DNA of 64,000 bases from contig OX104124.1 of assembly GCA_944474755.1 (NCBI GenBank), positions 5,978,437 to 6,042,436 on the forward strand. Direction: 5' to 3'. Below the pieces are notes generated by a model that made no database searches, was not told the origin of the DNA, and worked only from the letters and a program-made list of their open reading frames with translations. The stretch's first letter is position 1. Each line of letters begins with the position of its first letter. Below are positions 10,741 through 21,645 of the stretch, in pieces. The position numbers and the translations under genes are program-made. The DNA comes from Limnoperna fortunei (lineage: Eukaryota; Mollusca; Bivalvia; Mytilida; Modiolidae).

Positions 10741-11949
10741 TTATTTCTTGTCTGAAGTTATAAGCCACTTTCAGCACTTTTCAGCAGGCGGGGGTGGTGG
10801 CTCGAATTTTTAATGGAGAAGGAATAGCGAGAACCTGATGGAAGCCCGCCTTAACTTTTCGGCAAGGAAAGAGGGATGAAGTCGATCACACACTTTTTAG
10901 TTTGTTTTTAGTTGCACAGTATTTGAATATTTATTCACAGCACTTTGATAATACAAGACCATAGATACATTGTGTGTTCCAGACATACGTTTTTTAATAA
11001 ATTTCAATTTAAAATAAAATTTTAATAATAAGCACGAGACGCGTGATTCGTCATGCACTATAGAGTTCGAAAACGTTATTTTATTGTAATGATTGTTACT
11101 ATGTATAAAAGGATGTATACGTGTCATTTACGTGTAGCTACCTGGGGTGCAAAGGTGCACAAGTACGATACGTTAATTGTCAATATGTTAATTTCAATCT
11201 CTACAGGTAATAGAGGATAACGTGTCCCTTTGAAGTGATCTTATTACAGTGTAATTTCTATAACAACTTGCTTATCTTTTGATAAGTACTCTAATTTCGA
11301 AGTAACGATGTCATACGGCCGACATTATATTTTGTTGATGGAAAGGTGGAGATACGTGTATTCATTTTAGATACGAGTAAATATTATGGATTAATTTTAT
11401 AATTTTAAATCAATTCGGATGCAAGCGGTGATATTCAAAGTTCGAACAAATACATCAAGTTTTTGTTTAATTACAAACTAACATAGGTACTTATGAAAAA
11501 TTCTTATATTTTAAAAAAACATAACATACTAGTCCCACTTGTTACATGCGTATGCAAAACCAGGATCCTACATATATGTACAAATATTCATCCATAAGAC
11601 AGCTCAAAATATAGAAAAAATATAAAAAAGGTATTAAATCATTTTGAAATAGTGTCTCATACAGGCAATTACGCACAAAAGCTACATTAATTAACTCCTT
11701 TGAACATTGTTTTATGTCGGCAGAGCTACATTTCTGTTTTTTTCAATTTAAAAAAATCGGTATCATATCTCCTGTTCAGTGTACCTGTTTATTACTTGTA
11801 TCAATTAAGTGCATATATACACTACAAATAAATGATCATGTTGCCTAGGACAATGTCGGTTAAACAGCTGGTGTTCTTATTTTATAAACCATATTGACTT
11901 TAAATAAAACTTTGTTGTATGTTCCATCGATTCGTATCGACTTAAAGAA

Positions 11950-11952
11950 TAT

Positions 11953-12031
<79 letters not shown>

Positions 12032-12034
12032 TTT
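11950..12034. repeat. (TTTA)n microsatellite
   Basis: About 21 TTTA units in unit A. The counterpart in unit B (40883-41014) is longer. Sits at the 3' tail position of the minus-strand SINE. Confidence 0.95.
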
Positions 12035-12410
12035 TTTTTTATTTGTTTATTCTCAATTGCCGTTTATATTATGATAAAAGAAAATTCAGACCCAAAATAG
12101 TTGCTTCCCAAGTCCGCCAGCGGCGGACGTGCCGTGCTGTTACTTGGCTTTGCTCAAATATTCCAACAAGATGTAATCAAAATTACCAAGGTGACAAATT
12201 CTTTACGCCAGACGCGCGTTTTCTCTACTTAAGACTCATCAGTGGCTGGCGGACTTGGGAAGCAAATATTTTGGATTAAGTTGGAAAAGAGAAAGTTTAA
12301 GATCAATATGTTAAGCGGGATTCGAACTTACACAGTTGTGACACTGTGGCACCAAATCGCCTGCACTATGTCCAGCGGTCTAGACCGCTAGGCCAAATCC
12401 GCTATATAAA
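11950..12410 (-). mobile_element. tRNA-derived SINE (family 2) with (AAAT)n tail
   Basis: Read on the minus strand. The head (12402-12313) has a good A box TGGCCTAGCGG (12385-12395) and B box GTTCGAATCCC (12317-12327). The body follows, then an (AAAT)n run that appears on the plus strand as (TTTA)n at 11950-12034. The body contains perfect 20-bp inverted repeats TTGCTTCCCAAGTCCGCCAG at 12101-12120 and 12246-12265; the match extends outward to about 28 bp with a few mismatches, and the two repeats enclose 125 bp. A mutated hammerhead-like core lies in this enclosed part (12205-12246, minus). The copy in unit B has the same head (43205-43300) but a different body arrangement. The (AAAT)n may instead be an independent microsatellite. 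Confidence 0.65.
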
Positions 12411-13203
12411 AAATATAGCTTCATTAACCAGGGTGAATCGTAGACATAGACATAGTACATGTGTACTGGCTTGTGACAATTGAATTTTCGTAACCATTAC
12501 ATATTAATTTGACAGTAATCTAATTCAGCATTTTTGAATATATTGTATAGGATGACAAAGTTACTTGTCATACAGTCACAGTAAGTAAATTATATACAAA
12601 CGTCTAAGTATTGTGACAACCATATAATAAATATATCGATCGATTTCATATATTTTATAGTTTATTATATATATAAAAATGGATAATTGATTAAACTGCA
12701 TTGCTTAACTACACATTATTAGATATACAAAAATCAGGTGAAGAATCTGTTCCAGTTTTTTATTTTGACCTAGTATTGGTTCAAAATGATGTTGTTTTTC
12801 TACGTTTTACAGAGACTAATTTTTCTTCCTCTATAGATTTATCAGCCTGTTTTGCGGAATGAAATTTTCTTGTCGCTTTTTTTCTAGGGTTTGATTTTAA
12901 AGTATATGACGTAACTTGCATTAATTATTGGCAGTATTTTGTAATTTACTGGGATAGATTTTATTAGATGTGTCGTCATTCCTGAACTATATTTAAACAC
13001 AAATCAGTTTTGTACGTCATATCAATAGGCTGTAGATAAGTATCAATACAGCGGTAAATTTACGTAATTAACAATTTTAAAATAAACTTTCGTTGTGGGT
13101 ACGTATTATTTTATTCTATTATTAAAACCTAATCTAAATGTTTCAGATAAGTACAAAACACCTATAATTAAAATATGACTAATATACATGTTGTAACACT
13201 TAC

Positions 13204-13275
13204 AGCTCTCTCAAGTTGTTCAGATGTATGAATGCACTATTGTCAATGGCAGTAATACGATTAGAACCCAAGTTC
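13204..13275 (-). CDS. LRR exon, type 1 (unit A), internal 72-nt exon
   Basis: On the minus strand a pyrimidine-biased acceptor ending TGTTTTACAG precedes the exon and the donor GTAAGTG follows. The 72 nt start with one base completing a split codon and end with CT. CT plus the next exon's G makes CTG (Leu), so both borders are phase 2. The 23 full codons plus the split leucine give one 24-residue leucine-rich repeat matching LxxNxIxxIxxxxFxxLxxL; key residues are N-R-I-T-A-I-D-N-S, then F-I-H-L and L-R-E-L. LRR genes with one 72-nt phase-2 exon per repeat are well known (receptors, Slit-like and other extracellular LRR proteins). The paralogous exon is at 44110-44181 and a second type at 25846-25917, same strand. 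The gene's other exons lie outside or were not found. Which LRR protein it belongs to cannot be told. Confidence 0.8.
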
Positions 13276-13599
13276 CTGTAAAACATTAACACATTTGTTA
13301 TTATTTTAACACTTGTAAATATATGTCACAATTTTATTTATTTGTAGTATTATTTAGAAAAGTGTGTTAACTTTGCAATGTATGCGCATTTTATATGACA
13401 CATTTTCTACATTTAATATACCTTCTGGGGCATTTAGACATCAAATATGTATTACTTTTAATTTATTAATATAATTCTATTTGAACAAATAGTATTAGTT
13501 AATATAAATCCATTTGAAATGAATTTTATAGTTTGCTGGCTTTCAGATTTACATACATGTATTTCCTGTATTATAATACCAGGTTTTTATAGAAATATT

Positions 13600-15392
13600 A
13601 TTTTTCAGATAATCAAAACCCTTAACTCATGGTAAACTTTGGTGCCATATTTTGACTTTTATGTGTATTGACAAAGCGTTAAGCTGTTAAAACACATTGT
13701 GGCGATTTCAATTGTTTGGAAATATAACTTGCGTTTTGTTGATTCAGAGCTAATTACAAGGTTGAAAAAATTATCATTTTCATGACACTTAAATCACATT
13801 ACATTACTGTAATTTTTAGAAGGCTGATTGATTAGCGGAGATGTTATCTAACTTAAATCCTCTATGTTTTAAATGCTTGCGCATTGTTTCGTGCGTGACA
13901 TTGTACTATGAAAACAAATGGAACACTCGATTTGAATTCATGTTTGTCATGAATTTTTCCAGGATCGGCGATTCTCTCTGTCGTCCTAAGTAAAGATTTA
14001 AAACGTTCGATTTTAAAGCTAGTTTGGTATACTTTCGACAATAAAGAAGGTAACAACAAGGAAAAAAGACGTATTTTTAAAGACACTTCCTTTAAATTCA
14101 TAACTGCAAACGGATGAATTACATTATAAATTTCATGAATCTGAATCGTTGTCTTGGATGATTGCGCAAAATTACATGTCATTTAATATAAAAATGTGTC
14201 ATTCTTTACGACTGGTAACTTCCTGCGGCGACGCACTCTAATTTACCACCTAATACATATAAACAATCATTAGATGAAGATAAGAAAACAAAAATAATTT
14301 TATCTAAAAAAGAAATTGACAATACTTTTGTAGTTTAACGCTAAGTACTGTAACAAAAACGCGACTGTGAATATAGTTAACGGTTTTAAATTTTAGAAAG
14401 AGGTATCAGTAATATTATTGAATAAAAATGTAGTCTAATGAATATACTATTATAGCTGAATATATGAATATTTAATTGGTTGATTGATGGATTGCTTGAC
14501 GTCCACCAAGCAACATTTTAGCTTATATTCGGGACTTTGAATTTACATATAAACAAAGTTCACAGTTAATGATAGGGAACTAAGACTTATGTTGAATCAA
14601 TTTACCCTCGGCAATTTTCGAGCACACATACGGCGACAGAAAAAAATTAGTATTTTTTTAAACCGCAACAATGTTACTAGGGTAGGAAGTTGATGAAATG
14701 TATAGATGTTCCTGCTTCAGAAACGCTCTTCCTTAAGATCTAGTGTGTATATGAATTAAAAGATTGGCGCATACGTATGTTAAAACATATAGAGAGGATT
14801 GTTTAAATTTGTCGGCTTTTTCAATCGAATGACTGTTAACACTTTATTTAAAAATGTAGATAAGGTTTAAGTTAAGTTATTTTTCAAAACTTATTTAAAA
14901 CAGAAGTCATAGTAATGTTATTGATCAAGGAAGTTCCATAACAAACTATATAGCGTTATATATTAGTACTAATATTTACGCAAATGATAGTGCTTCATTA
15001 TCAATTGAGTATCTTTTATATTATAATGAATCTAAGAAAACTAGTGAATGCTTTCCATACTGAAGTAAAATACTAAAAAATAAACCATTTATACCAAGAA
15101 TAATCATTAAACCATGCATTCGTGGTATAGATAACGATGCACCATACGATATACTATGCGATAAAAGAAACGTTGCACGATTCGATATACCAAACGATAC
15201 ACGAAACTATCTATTAAAACGATAAACGCCGTCTCACCGTTTCCATCGTATATCCTATCGTATATCGTTTCGTGCATCGTGCGTACATCGTTTGTATATC
15301 GTGCGTACAACGTTCGCATATCGTCCGTTCATCGTTCGTACATTGTTCGTGCATCGTGCGTTTCGCTAACTTATACGTGACAGGGACTGTAA
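13600..15392 (-). repeat. inverted-repeat arm (right, unit A)
   Basis: Reverse-complement partner of 8838-10740, 2.86 kb away. It carries a 106-codon minus-strand frame (13862-14182) whose homologues in the other arms are shorter. Between units A and B this frame differs mostly by amino-acid changes, so it looks neutral and is not called as a gene. The outer end carries an ACGAT tract (15112-15372). Confidence 0.8.
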
Positions 15393-15789
15393 CAGACAAA
15401 GCCTATAAGTATCCTCTTCTATAAACTGAATGTGATAACAAGGAATGCAAAATAACATAAATACACATACACTTATAATTAATCATCAATATAATATAAA
15501 CATAAAAAAGTTTGGCTCAAAAATACTTGGGACAATAGAGTGTATGTCCGATTCTGGTGAAAATAAATAATAATTTAGCTTATCAATACAATTATTGAGA
15601 TTGAATAATGATAGTGTTTTTTTATTAAAAGCAGTAACTAGAAAGCGTGTTATTTGATTAATGAAATAATATGAGTTGAAATAGTATTGGTATAATAAGC
15701 GAAAAACAAAGAAAAGAAAAAACATTACGAATATGGACAATGGTTATAAAGGAATGAAGCTTTAGAACTAAGGAATTTTTTGGTATCTT

Positions 15790-16330
15790 TGATAAATTAA
15801 AGCAACACTTGTGCAATTTCTATGTTATCATCTGGAGAGTTTTGGATTGTACCCAAGAAGGGTATCACCATCTAGATGATGGTTAAATGTTGATAGTTTA
15901 CATAGTAAGTAAGCTCGTTGACGCTAATATAATGAATTTCGAAGAAATATGTGCACGTTATCTTCAATGTTACAACCACAGTCACATTCAGATCTTTCAG
16001 ATAAGTGATGGCTTAAGTTACTACTAACTTCATTACGAAGACGACATTATTATAATATTGAAATGTCTTGGACTAATCTTGTAGTGCGCAGGGGAACTCA
16101 CCAGATCTGAACTTAACTTGTTCCTAAACACAGAGATAGATGGCCGATGGTAAAAAGCTAGTTTTATAGGTCTGATTACGAGACTTGAGAACATTAAAAG
16201 TTTTGTGGTTTCTAAGAAGATATTGTTCATCTTAGTTAATATTGGAGATTATATATTCAGATATATAACTAAGGAGGTATCAATGCAAAGTCTAATATAT
16301 AAAAACTAATTTTTGATTTCTTCTTCTATT
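15790..16330 (-). pseudogene. LINE ORF2 C-terminal remnant (unit A)
   Basis: The minus strand reads, across frame breaks, SLRNEVSSNLSHHLSE, then CDCGCNIEDNVHIFL and LDGDTLLGYN. This matches the order 'LR...NLxxHL ... CxCGxxxEDxxHxxxxC ... DxxxLLxG' at the C-terminus of CR1/Jockey-group LINE ORF2 proteins. The same region of the better preserved LINE at 54230-55081 has CNCGHIFEDSTLFFIECPF. The second cysteine pair is lost. No reverse transcriptase core remains upstream. Duplicated at 46510-47050 in unit B. Confidence 0.6.
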
Positions 16331-16531
16331 TTACACTAAATCCCAACCAAGTTCTTTAAAGGATGTAAAATTGTTATTCTCGTTTCTATCAAGTTGCCAG
16401 GAATTTTCATGTTTTACTACAGTTACGATCAATCATTTTACTTAGCGAAAAATGCTTAGTAAACAAATCAAAATAACCATAGACAAAAACCATATATTTG
16501 TATTTGGCTGAGAAACATATCTTAGTTAAGA

Positions 16532-16972
16532 AAATAGCAAAGAAAACCGACTGAACAACATTAGCCAAATGTTAAGGGACAGTTACAAATCCTGATACAG
16601 ACAAACACAACACAAAAACCAAAAACATAAATAACAATAGAATAAAAATCATGGATGCACTGAGGTGCTCCGAACGACTAAGCAGTTCCTGCCTCTAATT
16701 AGACACCATCGAGTTACTCATTGTCATGTCCAAAGAAAAGTCATATCCAGGTATAGGAAACACTACCTATGACTAAGAGAAAATGTCAGATCATATTTGA
16801 GACACGGATTTCCCGTAGCGATCAATTAAGTTATGTTGACGACCATAGAACTTCTGGAGAAAAGATCAACCTAGGTGCAACAAACCCTTGTTTGTGTAGT
16901 TAGCAGTCAACAGCAGTGATCGGTCTAGACAATCGGAATACCGATCGCAGGATCTAGAATAATGGGTATTGG
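16532..16972 (-). mobile_element. Penelope-like element 3' fragment (unit A)
   Basis: The reverse complement of the 3' end seen in the copy at 48568-49475: the stretch from the 'ATTCTAGATCCTGCGATCGG' region through 'GACTTTTC' and 'GGATTTGTAACTGTC' to 'CGGTTTTCTTTGCTATTTT'. Frames are broken. Counterpart in unit B: 47288-47705. Confidence 0.8.
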
Positions 16973-17234
16973 TAAAGAAAAATAAAACGTTGGTAACATA
17001 TGACATATATAAGCCACAACAAAGTGAAGATCAACTAGAAAACATATGACGTTATGTGGATAACTATTGTGTCAAATTGTTATTATTCTGGATTGAATAA
17101 CTATTTTGCATGAACACATATAAATAGTGGTCAACATATACTAGTAGTGGTTTAACTGTCTGTGCCTAGACATGACAGTGAACAGAATTTAGCAATTTAA
17201 CAGACAGGGGAAGATCACTGAAAAGAGACATGAA

Positions 17235-18600
17235 ATGTATATAGAATATGTCTACAAATATAGTCAAAATCTATCCAATATAGCAAACCATTATATGGAG
17301 ATCATACAAACCCAAAAAGTTAGTACATACGACGTAAATCAAGGCAAGAGCATTTCATCAGAACTTTTTCGAAATATACAGAACTATCAGACACTTTCAT
17401 TAGCAACCTTAACCAAGTAAATACAAGGGAAAGTCTACCTGAACTCTCCTCTCACCAATTAATTAGAATTATGTCAATACACAAAGAATATGCAGAAACA
17501 AAACTGACCGCTTCGCCAGATATGAACAGACGCAATGAAATTAATTTACAAAATATGTTTAGTAGACAGGAACATTTAATGTCACAACAAATGTTAAAAC
17601 AATAACACAAATACCCATCTACAAAGCATCTTCAGTAAATAACAAAAATGTACAGAACTCGGAAAGTCTTAAAAGTACAATTTTAATGCGCCAGATAGAT
17701 GGAAGGAGCTAAAAGTGTCTGAATTTTTGAAACAGGAAACTGACTTCCAAATTCCACGGGAAGAGTTTGATCACAACACTACACTTACTAAAGCTCTTTT
17801 AGAGTAGAAAGATCAACCTTATTATCAGAACGAGAGGTCGCCGTTACAGGCAATGGAAGCCGCTAATGAAAAGCGTGAGAAAAGCAGTGTTGCATCATTA
17901 TTCTAATTATGTTAACGAACAAATCAGGTTAGATAATGAACCAAATGTAAAAAAATCAACATGCCCGATTCTAACATACATGTACGAATGCTAACCCAAC
18001 ACCATACATAAGCACTCTGAACAGAGAGAAACACATACAAACTAACAACCAATGTGTGAATGATTTTTATGGACATTTAGAACAACAACCTGCCAACATA
18101 ATTATAAACCAAACACCGATAGATACGAACAATAGCATTCAAAATGATGACTTGATTTGTCTAAGTTTCTCCTTAAGATAGACAGTCTTGAAGGTTATCT
18201 ATCATGGAAGGACACTTTTGAATATGTTATGCGAGAAATTAATGCATCTGCTGCTGAAAAAATCAACTTAATGAAAAATAGATTGGACCAGATTTAGCCA
18301 GACAAATCAACAACGTCAAAATGTTCAATGCACGACAGCAGCAGTAGATTTAACAACAGTATGGAAAGACCTACGCAGTAACCCAGGAATGGTTGAAACA
18401 GCATTTCAAAAGAGCTTTCATCCTTTCCAAAAATTTCATCAAATAAAAGATAAAGTGACATATATACTTTCTAAAATATGAGCAGCAAAAGACAAACCAA
18501 AGTATTCAGCACTTTTGACCTATTTTGACACCGCAGCTAGAGTAAACCCAACAAGAAGCAAATTGCCAACAAATATTCAGTAAAAATTACAAAGGTTTAG
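17235..18600 (+). pseudogene. BEL/Pao-type gag remnant (unit A)
   Basis: Broken coding sequence on the plus strand in several frames. The part at 18145-18600 reads KIDSLEGYLSWKDTFEYVM, then VWKDLRSNPGMVETAFQKSF, then KYSALLTYFDTAARVNPTRS and KLPTNIQ. These follow, in order, the 'LPKxxLxxF.GDxxxWxxF', 'W..L..RFG.P.MVE.A' and 'PKY.ALL.YFDSSSGVNP...KLP' blocks of BEL/Pao gag proteins (DUF1759 region). The N-terminal part (17235-17605) is hydrophilic and unassigned. Stops and frameshifts leave no complete gene. In unit B the same gene is interrupted by a Penelope insertion. A BEL/Pao reverse transcriptase piece exists separately at 61890-62122. Confidence 0.6.
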
Positions 18601-18617
18601 TTTGCAAATTCAACAAA

Positions 18618-19190
18618 CAGAAACATAGCAAAGAAAACCGACCTAGCAACAATAGCCTGAAGTCAAGGGACAGTTACAAATCCGGATATGTCAGATCGTA
18701 TTTGAGGCACTGATTTCCCATTCTAGCAAATACAGCGTATGTTGTGTACATTTCATAACTTACACGTAATTCTAGATCATGCGATCGGTATTGCAATTTT
18801 CTAGACTGATCACTGCTGTCTACTACTAAACAACTCAAAAAAGGGTTTGTCGCGCTTAGGTTGATGTGATATCTACAAAAGTTTTATGGTCGTTACCGAT
18901 TTCTGATTGATCATTAAGGGAATTCATTCTCTCTAATAAGATCAGACATTTTCGCTGCGTCATTGGTAATGTTTCCTATTCCTGGATTTTACTTTTTCCT
19001 AGACATGATAATGAGTAACTCGACCATTACTGGTCTGGAGCACCTGAGTGCACCCGTGGTTTTTGTTGTGTTCGAGTTACTCTCTTTCTGTGTGCTTTGT
19101 TGTTGTGTATGTTCGTCAATATCCGGATTTGTAACTGTCCCTTGACTTTTGGCTTCGGTTATTCGGTCGGTTTTCTTTGCTATTTTTCAA
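18618..19190. mobile_element. head-to-head Penelope-like 3' fragments (unit A)
   Basis: 18618-18725 is Penelope 3' sequence on the minus strand, with an internal deletion joining the terminal 'TATCCGGATTTGTAACTGTC' to 'CAAATACGATCTGACA'. From about 18728 to 19190 the same 3' region runs on the plus strand. The two pieces are only a few bases apart and point away from each other. The counterpart is 50262-50856. Inverted partial copies are a known trait of Penelope-like insertions. Confidence 0.7.
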
Positions 19191-19514
19191 AGAATAGATT
19201 TTAGTGATGTCGGGTTTATTAGCAATGCGAGCCATCGTGGTAAACGTAATTACATTTGTTTCGTTGCATGAAATGTTGATAAAGTATTCAGTACAGTGTT
19301 TATATGCTTTGGATATAAACAGTATTGTCTTTCATTTTTTCTTTTATTATACAGCTCTAAACACAAGAAATCAAGAAATCAAAACTGCATAAAAGACATT
19401 GGTTATCAGACGTGGAATTCTTAAGGTCTATATATAGACGCGCCTTCAATTGTGTTCGCTGTAAGATAACCTTCCGATAGAGACAGAAAAGTCTCACCAT
19501 AACCATTAGAAAAT

Positions 19515-20100
19515 GTTAAAATGTGTGACTTGATAAAGCGTGATAATATTTGATGACGAACACTGAGAAAACAGTTATAGAGTTTAAGCATGCAAGCAAG
19601 CATACTCCGGTAGTATGTGATTCCATAAAATACTTGGGTTTTTAGATGAAAAATATTTTAAAAAAAAACAATGTATTTTTTATTAGTTCTAACATGCTAT
19701 TAGCATAATAATTTATTTGCGGGTCTCCGGCGGTATGATCTGCCAACAGCCCTGTATTGATATGTAATTGTAGAAATTAACTCAAATACTTTAGATTTTC
19801 TCTAAGCATATCAACACTAAATCTGTCAGCAAATATTTATTTACAACAAAACATTTTTTCGATATTTCTCAATATGTGTCGATGAAAAACTTTGCTCCAA
19901 CGTCGATAAAAATCGAAATATACTCAAAATTCGAAAAAGAAATCACGCAATGAGACACAATCCCTGTTAATTCGAGAATAAATTCGTGGTAACGAAAATT
20001 CTTCGTTTTTTTTACCAAAAACAACAAATGATGAGCACATGCAATTTGTATTTCAGTCTACAGTAAATGTGCTACGATGATGGACCTATTAATGACAAGT
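19515..20100. other. non-coding stretch after unit A
   Basis: Unique DNA directly after the duplication border. It holds the second copy of the 5140-5375 repeat at 19800-20045 and otherwise nothing recognised. Confidence 0.5.
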
Positions 20101-20107
20101 CGTAAAT

Positions 20108-20760
20108 GAATTTACTCTAGCGAGCTTGAAATCAAAGACACTACCAATACAGTACGATCAGCCTATTGCTTCTAGAAAAAGACTCAGAAAAACTACCAAC
20201 TAGACTCTACGACCAACGTGATGACTTCAACTTTCCAATTGTCAACGTCCCGTTTATCGACAGCAACATTCCAGAAGCTCCAGCGTATGGTGTGTACATT
20301 TCACAACGTATAAGTTATTCTAGATCTGTGATAGGTATTCCGATTTTATAGACCGATCCCTGCTGTTGAAAGCAAAAAATACTCAAAAAGGGTTTGTTCC
20401 ACCTAGGTTGACGTTCTATGGTAGTCACCATGACTTAAATGATCGTTATGGGAAATCAGTGTCTAAAATACGATCTGACATTTTGCTGAGTCATAGGTAG
20501 TAACTCCTATTCCTGGATTTGACTTATTCCCTAGACATGAAAATGAGTAATCAAGGGTTTGTCAAATTAGAGGCAGGCACTGCTTACTCGTCCTGGGCAC
20601 CTGAGTGCACCAATGGTTTTTATTTGGTTCGGCTTACTCTCTTTCGCTTTTTTATGTTTTTGGTTTTGTGTTGCGTTTGTCTTTATCCGGATTTGTAACT
20701 GTCCCTTGACATTCGGCTCTTGCTGTTACGTCGGTTTTCTTTGCTATTTTTCGTGATACC
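20108..20760 (+). pseudogene. Penelope-like RT C-terminal fragment
   Basis: Begins within the 'SELEIKDTTNT' block after the catalytic region and continues LYDQRDDFNFPIVN, FPIVNVPFIDSNIP and YGVYISQRISYSRS to the 3' end 'GGTTTTCTTTGCTATTTTTC'. The catalytic part is missing (5' truncated) and one or more frameshifts follow residue ~60. Same family as 48568-49410. Confidence 0.8.
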
Positions 20761-21055
20761 TATCCATTTTAATAAGTTAACCAACTCACATACTTCTGTT
20801 ATGGAAGCGCGAGGTCTGGCATGCAATGAAACCTGGTTGAACTCACTATTTCGTTTGAAATGCCTGTATCATTGTCAAGATCATTGCTATATTTTTGGTT
20901 TGTTTTTTCTAGAGTTTGCTGGTTTCTCGTTCTTCGATTTTTGTCTCCTTGCTATTCGCTTTTTGTTATTACCTTCATGCAACAGTACCTGCTAAAAAGT
21001 ATAACCGACTTGAGAAAATTTAAATGAACGCCTACGTGGACTATTTTCATTAACA

Positions 21056-21345
21056 TTGAAGTTGACGTCAAAGAACATATACGTATGTCTTTCTAAAAAA
21101 AAACAACAAGTTTATAAACTACTGGTATCACAGAGAAGATTTGTTTACCTGTCTTCTAGTCGAAATAAAGGAATGAATGGTTTTATTCCTGATATTTACA
21201 GATTGTTCAAAAGTTATAAAGTAGTTAAGAATGCGTCAACATCTAAGGCGGATTGAGAACAAACAGGTATAATAGTGAACGTCAGTGACTTTGCCAGATT
21301 CATACGAATGTGCCCAAATGTTTTTGAACTAATTTTCAGCCATCA
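21056..21345. repeat. dispersed repeat, inverted copy at 26480-26800
   Basis: Blocks 'aatggttttattcctgatat', 'ttacagattgttcaaaagtt' and 'agtgactttgccagattcat' recur on the opposite strand at 26480-26800. Both copies precede LINE sequence of the same family. Possibly part of that LINE's neighbourhood. Confidence 0.5.
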
Positions 21346-21507
21346 AAACCACAAGTGAAAACAATATTTTCAAACGAAATCCCATAGGAAAAATTATTAA
21401 AGGCGCGGTCGTTTCATTTTCTTGTAACCTTGGTTTAAAAGGTTATCTCGAAGAAAAAGGAAGCGTTTGCAAAAATCAGTATACTCACTCCAAGCATTTG
21501 CATACCT

Positions 21508-21640
21508 GATCATATTCAGGGGAGCAGGTCGGGGGTTCTCTCCGGGTACTCCGGCTTCCTCCCCCAATAAAAACTGGACGCCATGAAATAGCTGAAAAAT
21601 TGCTGAAAGTGGCGTTAAAATACCATTCAAACAAACAAAA
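21508..21640 (+). mobile_element. SINE family 1, 3' fragment
   Basis: Contains 'ggttctctccgggtactccg', 'gcttcctcccccaataaaaa', 'ttgctgaaagtggcgttaaa' and a tail of AAAC repeats. Lacks the tRNA-like head. Same family as 1326-1576 and 26991-27240. Confidence 0.75.
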
Positions 21641-21645
21641 CGTAT

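Larger units (their letters stand above)
6885..19515. repeat. segmental duplication, unit A (direct copy of 35843-51183)
   Basis: Collinear, same-orientation copy of 35843-51183. Blocks 6885-12094 and 12280-19515 match 35843-41057 and 42735-51183, by eye about 96-98 percent identical outside indels. Unit A lacks 1.7 kb that sits at 41058-42735 in unit B, about 290 bp at 42915-43203, and the 1.1-kb Penelope insertion at 48379-49475. It has about 170 bp (17627-17795) missing from unit B. It starts at 'agtatcag' and ends at 'ccattagaaaatgtt', after which unit A enters unrelated DNA and unit B enters Penelope sequence. Contains inverted arms, a SINE, an LRR exon, a BEL/Pao gag remnant and Penelope ends. 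Within it, a ~200-bp piece ending 'gtcgtttaagtgatcataa' occurs twice (near 7490-7685 and 8140-8305). Confidence 0.93.

Noticed and set aside
11894..12100. Frame encoding repeated FIYL residues
   Set aside because: Translation of the (TTTA)n microsatellite.
12313..12402. True tRNA gene on the minus strand (A and B boxes intact)
   Set aside because: The distance and pairing do not form a proper cloverleaf with an acceptor stem, it continues into a repeat body, and it is duplicated with SINE features. Treated as a SINE head.
13862..14182. 106-codon minus-strand frame conserved in units A and B (also 44762-45082) and partly in the other arms
   Set aside because: Differences between the two copies are mostly amino-acid changing, the arms on the other side have lost most of the frame, and there is no splice or domain context. 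It looks like neutral repeat sequence.
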